Below, one piece after another: positions 36,564 to 37,712 of a DNA stretch of 37,712 nt. Numbering within the stretch: the stretch's first letter is position 1; each line of letters opens with the position of its first letter. A program made the translations under genes and the position numbers. The stretch spans positions 37,020-74,731 of the forward strand of contig NZ_NEGZ01000022.1 of assembly GCF_002127585.1 (NCBI RefSeq), in the 5' to 3' direction. The DNA is from Janthinobacterium sp. GW458P (lineage in GTDB: Bacteria > Pseudomonadota > Gammaproteobacteria > Burkholderiales > Burkholderiaceae_D). The notes beneath the pieces are model-generated. The model saw only the letters and a program-made list of their open reading frames with translations, did no database searches and was not told the origin of the DNA.

Positions 36564-37583
36564 ATGACGCAAACAAGACAGCCGCAGCGCATCCAGAATC
36601 CCGAGCGCATCGATGCCGGGGCGATTCGCGCCGCCATCGCGGGCGGCCAAGAGGTGCTGGTGCAGTTCAATACCCTGGCCGAGCCGGCGCCGCTGCTGGC
36701 CGACCTCGACGCCCTGGCCGCCACTTGCGGCACGGCGCTGACCATCCGCATCTACGGCTACGACCCGAGAGTGTTCGATGCCCGCATCCTGCGCGCGCTG
36801 CCGCATGTGGCCAGCCTGTCCATCGACTGCCACCGACAAGCCATCCATCTGGAAGCGCTGGGCGAACTGCGGCACCTGAAGCGCCTGAGCCTGGGCGTGT
36901 ACGAGCTGGCGCAAGGCGACATCCTGCAACTGGACAATTTGCGCGCCCTCGAATACCTGAACCTGGGCGAATCGGCCAGGAACAATATCGACCTGGCGCC
37001 CCTGCGCCAGTATGCGCACCTGGCCAGCCTCGTCATCGAAGGCCACAGCCAGCACATCGACACCCTGGCCAGCCTGCCGGCGCTGCACCAGCTGTCGCTG
37101 TACCGCATCAAGAACAAGGTGGCGCTGGATTTTGTGTCTGGCATGGAGCGCCTGCGGCAACTGAAACTGCAGCTGGGCGGCCGCGAATCGCTGGCGGACA
37201 TCGAAGCGCCTTTGCTGGAACAGCTGGAAGTGATACGCGTGCGCGGCCTGGAAACGCTGGGCGATATCGGCCGTTTCCCGCTGCTGCAGGCGCTATGGGT
37301 GGAAGACCAGATCAAGCTGCGGCAGATCGCGCTGGGGCCCAATCCCGTGCTCGAACGCCTGAACCTGCATACCTGCAAGACGCTCGACAGCCTGCCCGGC
37401 CTGGCCGCCTTGCCCGCCCTGCGCCAGCTGTCGGCGTCGGAAACCCTGCTCGACGTGGACGCACTGCTGCAGGATCTGCCCGCGTCGCTGACGCATGCGC
37501 GCCTGCGCACCGGCAGGAAAACGCGCGACGACGCCATCGCGGCGCAGCTGGCGGAGCATGGCTACGACACGCCCCGCCCGTAA
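36564..37583 (+). CDS. Leucine-rich-repeat protein
   Basis: A 339-residue protein with repeats such as LRALPHVASLSID, LGELRHLKRLSLG, LDNLRALEYLNLG, LRQYAHLASLVIE, LASLPALHQLSLY and LAALPALRQLSAS, each about 22-25 residues. No signal peptide or membrane helix, so likely cytoplasmic. ATG 36564 is two bases past the stop of the upstream repeat protein, and a GTG at 36558 would overlap it, so the two genes are translationally coupled. Function unknown. Confidence 0.8.
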   Translation: MTQTRQPQRIQNPERIDAGAIRAAIAGGQEVLVQFNTLAEPAPLLADLDALAATCGTALTIRIYGYDPRVFDARILRALPHVASLSIDCHRQAIHLEALGELRHLKRLSLGVYELAQGDILQLDNLRALEYLNLGESARNNIDLAPLRQYAHLASLVIEGHSQHIDTLASLPALHQLSLYRIKNKVALDFVSGMERLRQLKLQLGGRESLADIEAPLLEQLEVIRVRGLETLGDIGRFPLLQALWVEDQIKLRQIALGPNPVLERLNLHTCKTLDSLPGLAALPALRQLSASETLLDVDALLQDLPASLTHARLRTGRKTRDDAIAAQLAEHGYDTPRP

Positions 37584-37589
37584 GCAGCA

Positions 37590-37712
<123 letters not shown>

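Noticed and set aside
34750..36576. A 608-residue minus-strand reading frame opposite the MORN/YwqK gene
   Set aside because: Its composition (Ala/Val/Arg/His) follows from the repeat codons on the other strand; no start signals and no family.

Overview
The window reads as chromosomal DNA of a GC-rich betaproteobacterium, most likely an Oxalobacteraceae member close to Janthinobacterium, Massilia or Duganella. The reasons are the apbC / metG divergent pair, the metG-GNAT-DUF3460-scpA-panC order, an flhDC-motAB-che cluster of betaproteobacterial type, and hairpins of the GGGGTCAGACCC kind between convergent genes. This placement rests on recognised gene order and protein families, not on a database search. 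No CRISPR array, phage or insertion sequence was seen. The last ~115 bases are near-pure C and look like a contig-end artefact.

Left part (1-11,500): the first 36 bases encode, on the minus strand, the first 12 residues of a probable FAD/NAD-binding protein, divergent from a LysR-type regulator. Next comes a minus-strand tRNA array (three tRNA-Ala-GGC, two tRNA-Glu-TTC) with internal terminators and decayed copies, driven by a clear sigma70 promoter and lying downstream of gltX. An E. coli-like lysR/lysA divergent pair follows, then a phospholipase D-family lipoprotein, a PafA-like secreted phosphatase, a DUF4399 protein and apbC.

Centre-left (11,500-17,950): metG, a GNAT acetyltransferase, DUF3460, scpA and panC run on the plus strand. 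They are followed by a minus-strand lipoprotein and a plus-strand SDR oxidoreductase.

Centre-right (17,995-31,040): a minus-strand motility and chemotaxis block. In transcription order it is flhD, flhC, a membrane methyltransferase, motA, motB, a CheZ-like protein, a CheY-like protein, cheA, cheW, an MCP, cheR, cheD, cheB and cheY. FlhDC is the master activator, MotAB the stator, and the Che proteins form one complete methylation-based signalling pathway. Unusual points are the methyltransferase with N-terminal membrane helices between flhC and motA, the TTG start of motA, three GYGFF repeats in CheA, and a shared C-terminal IELF peptide on CheD and the CheZ-like protein.

Right part (31,040-37,712): a 586-bp, palindrome-rich intergenic region separates flhDC from the kynurenine-pathway pair kynU-kynA. 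A deleted alpha/beta-hydrolase pseudogene follows, then an exported MORN/YwqK-repeat protein whose stop codon lies a few bases from the start of a leucine-rich-repeat protein.
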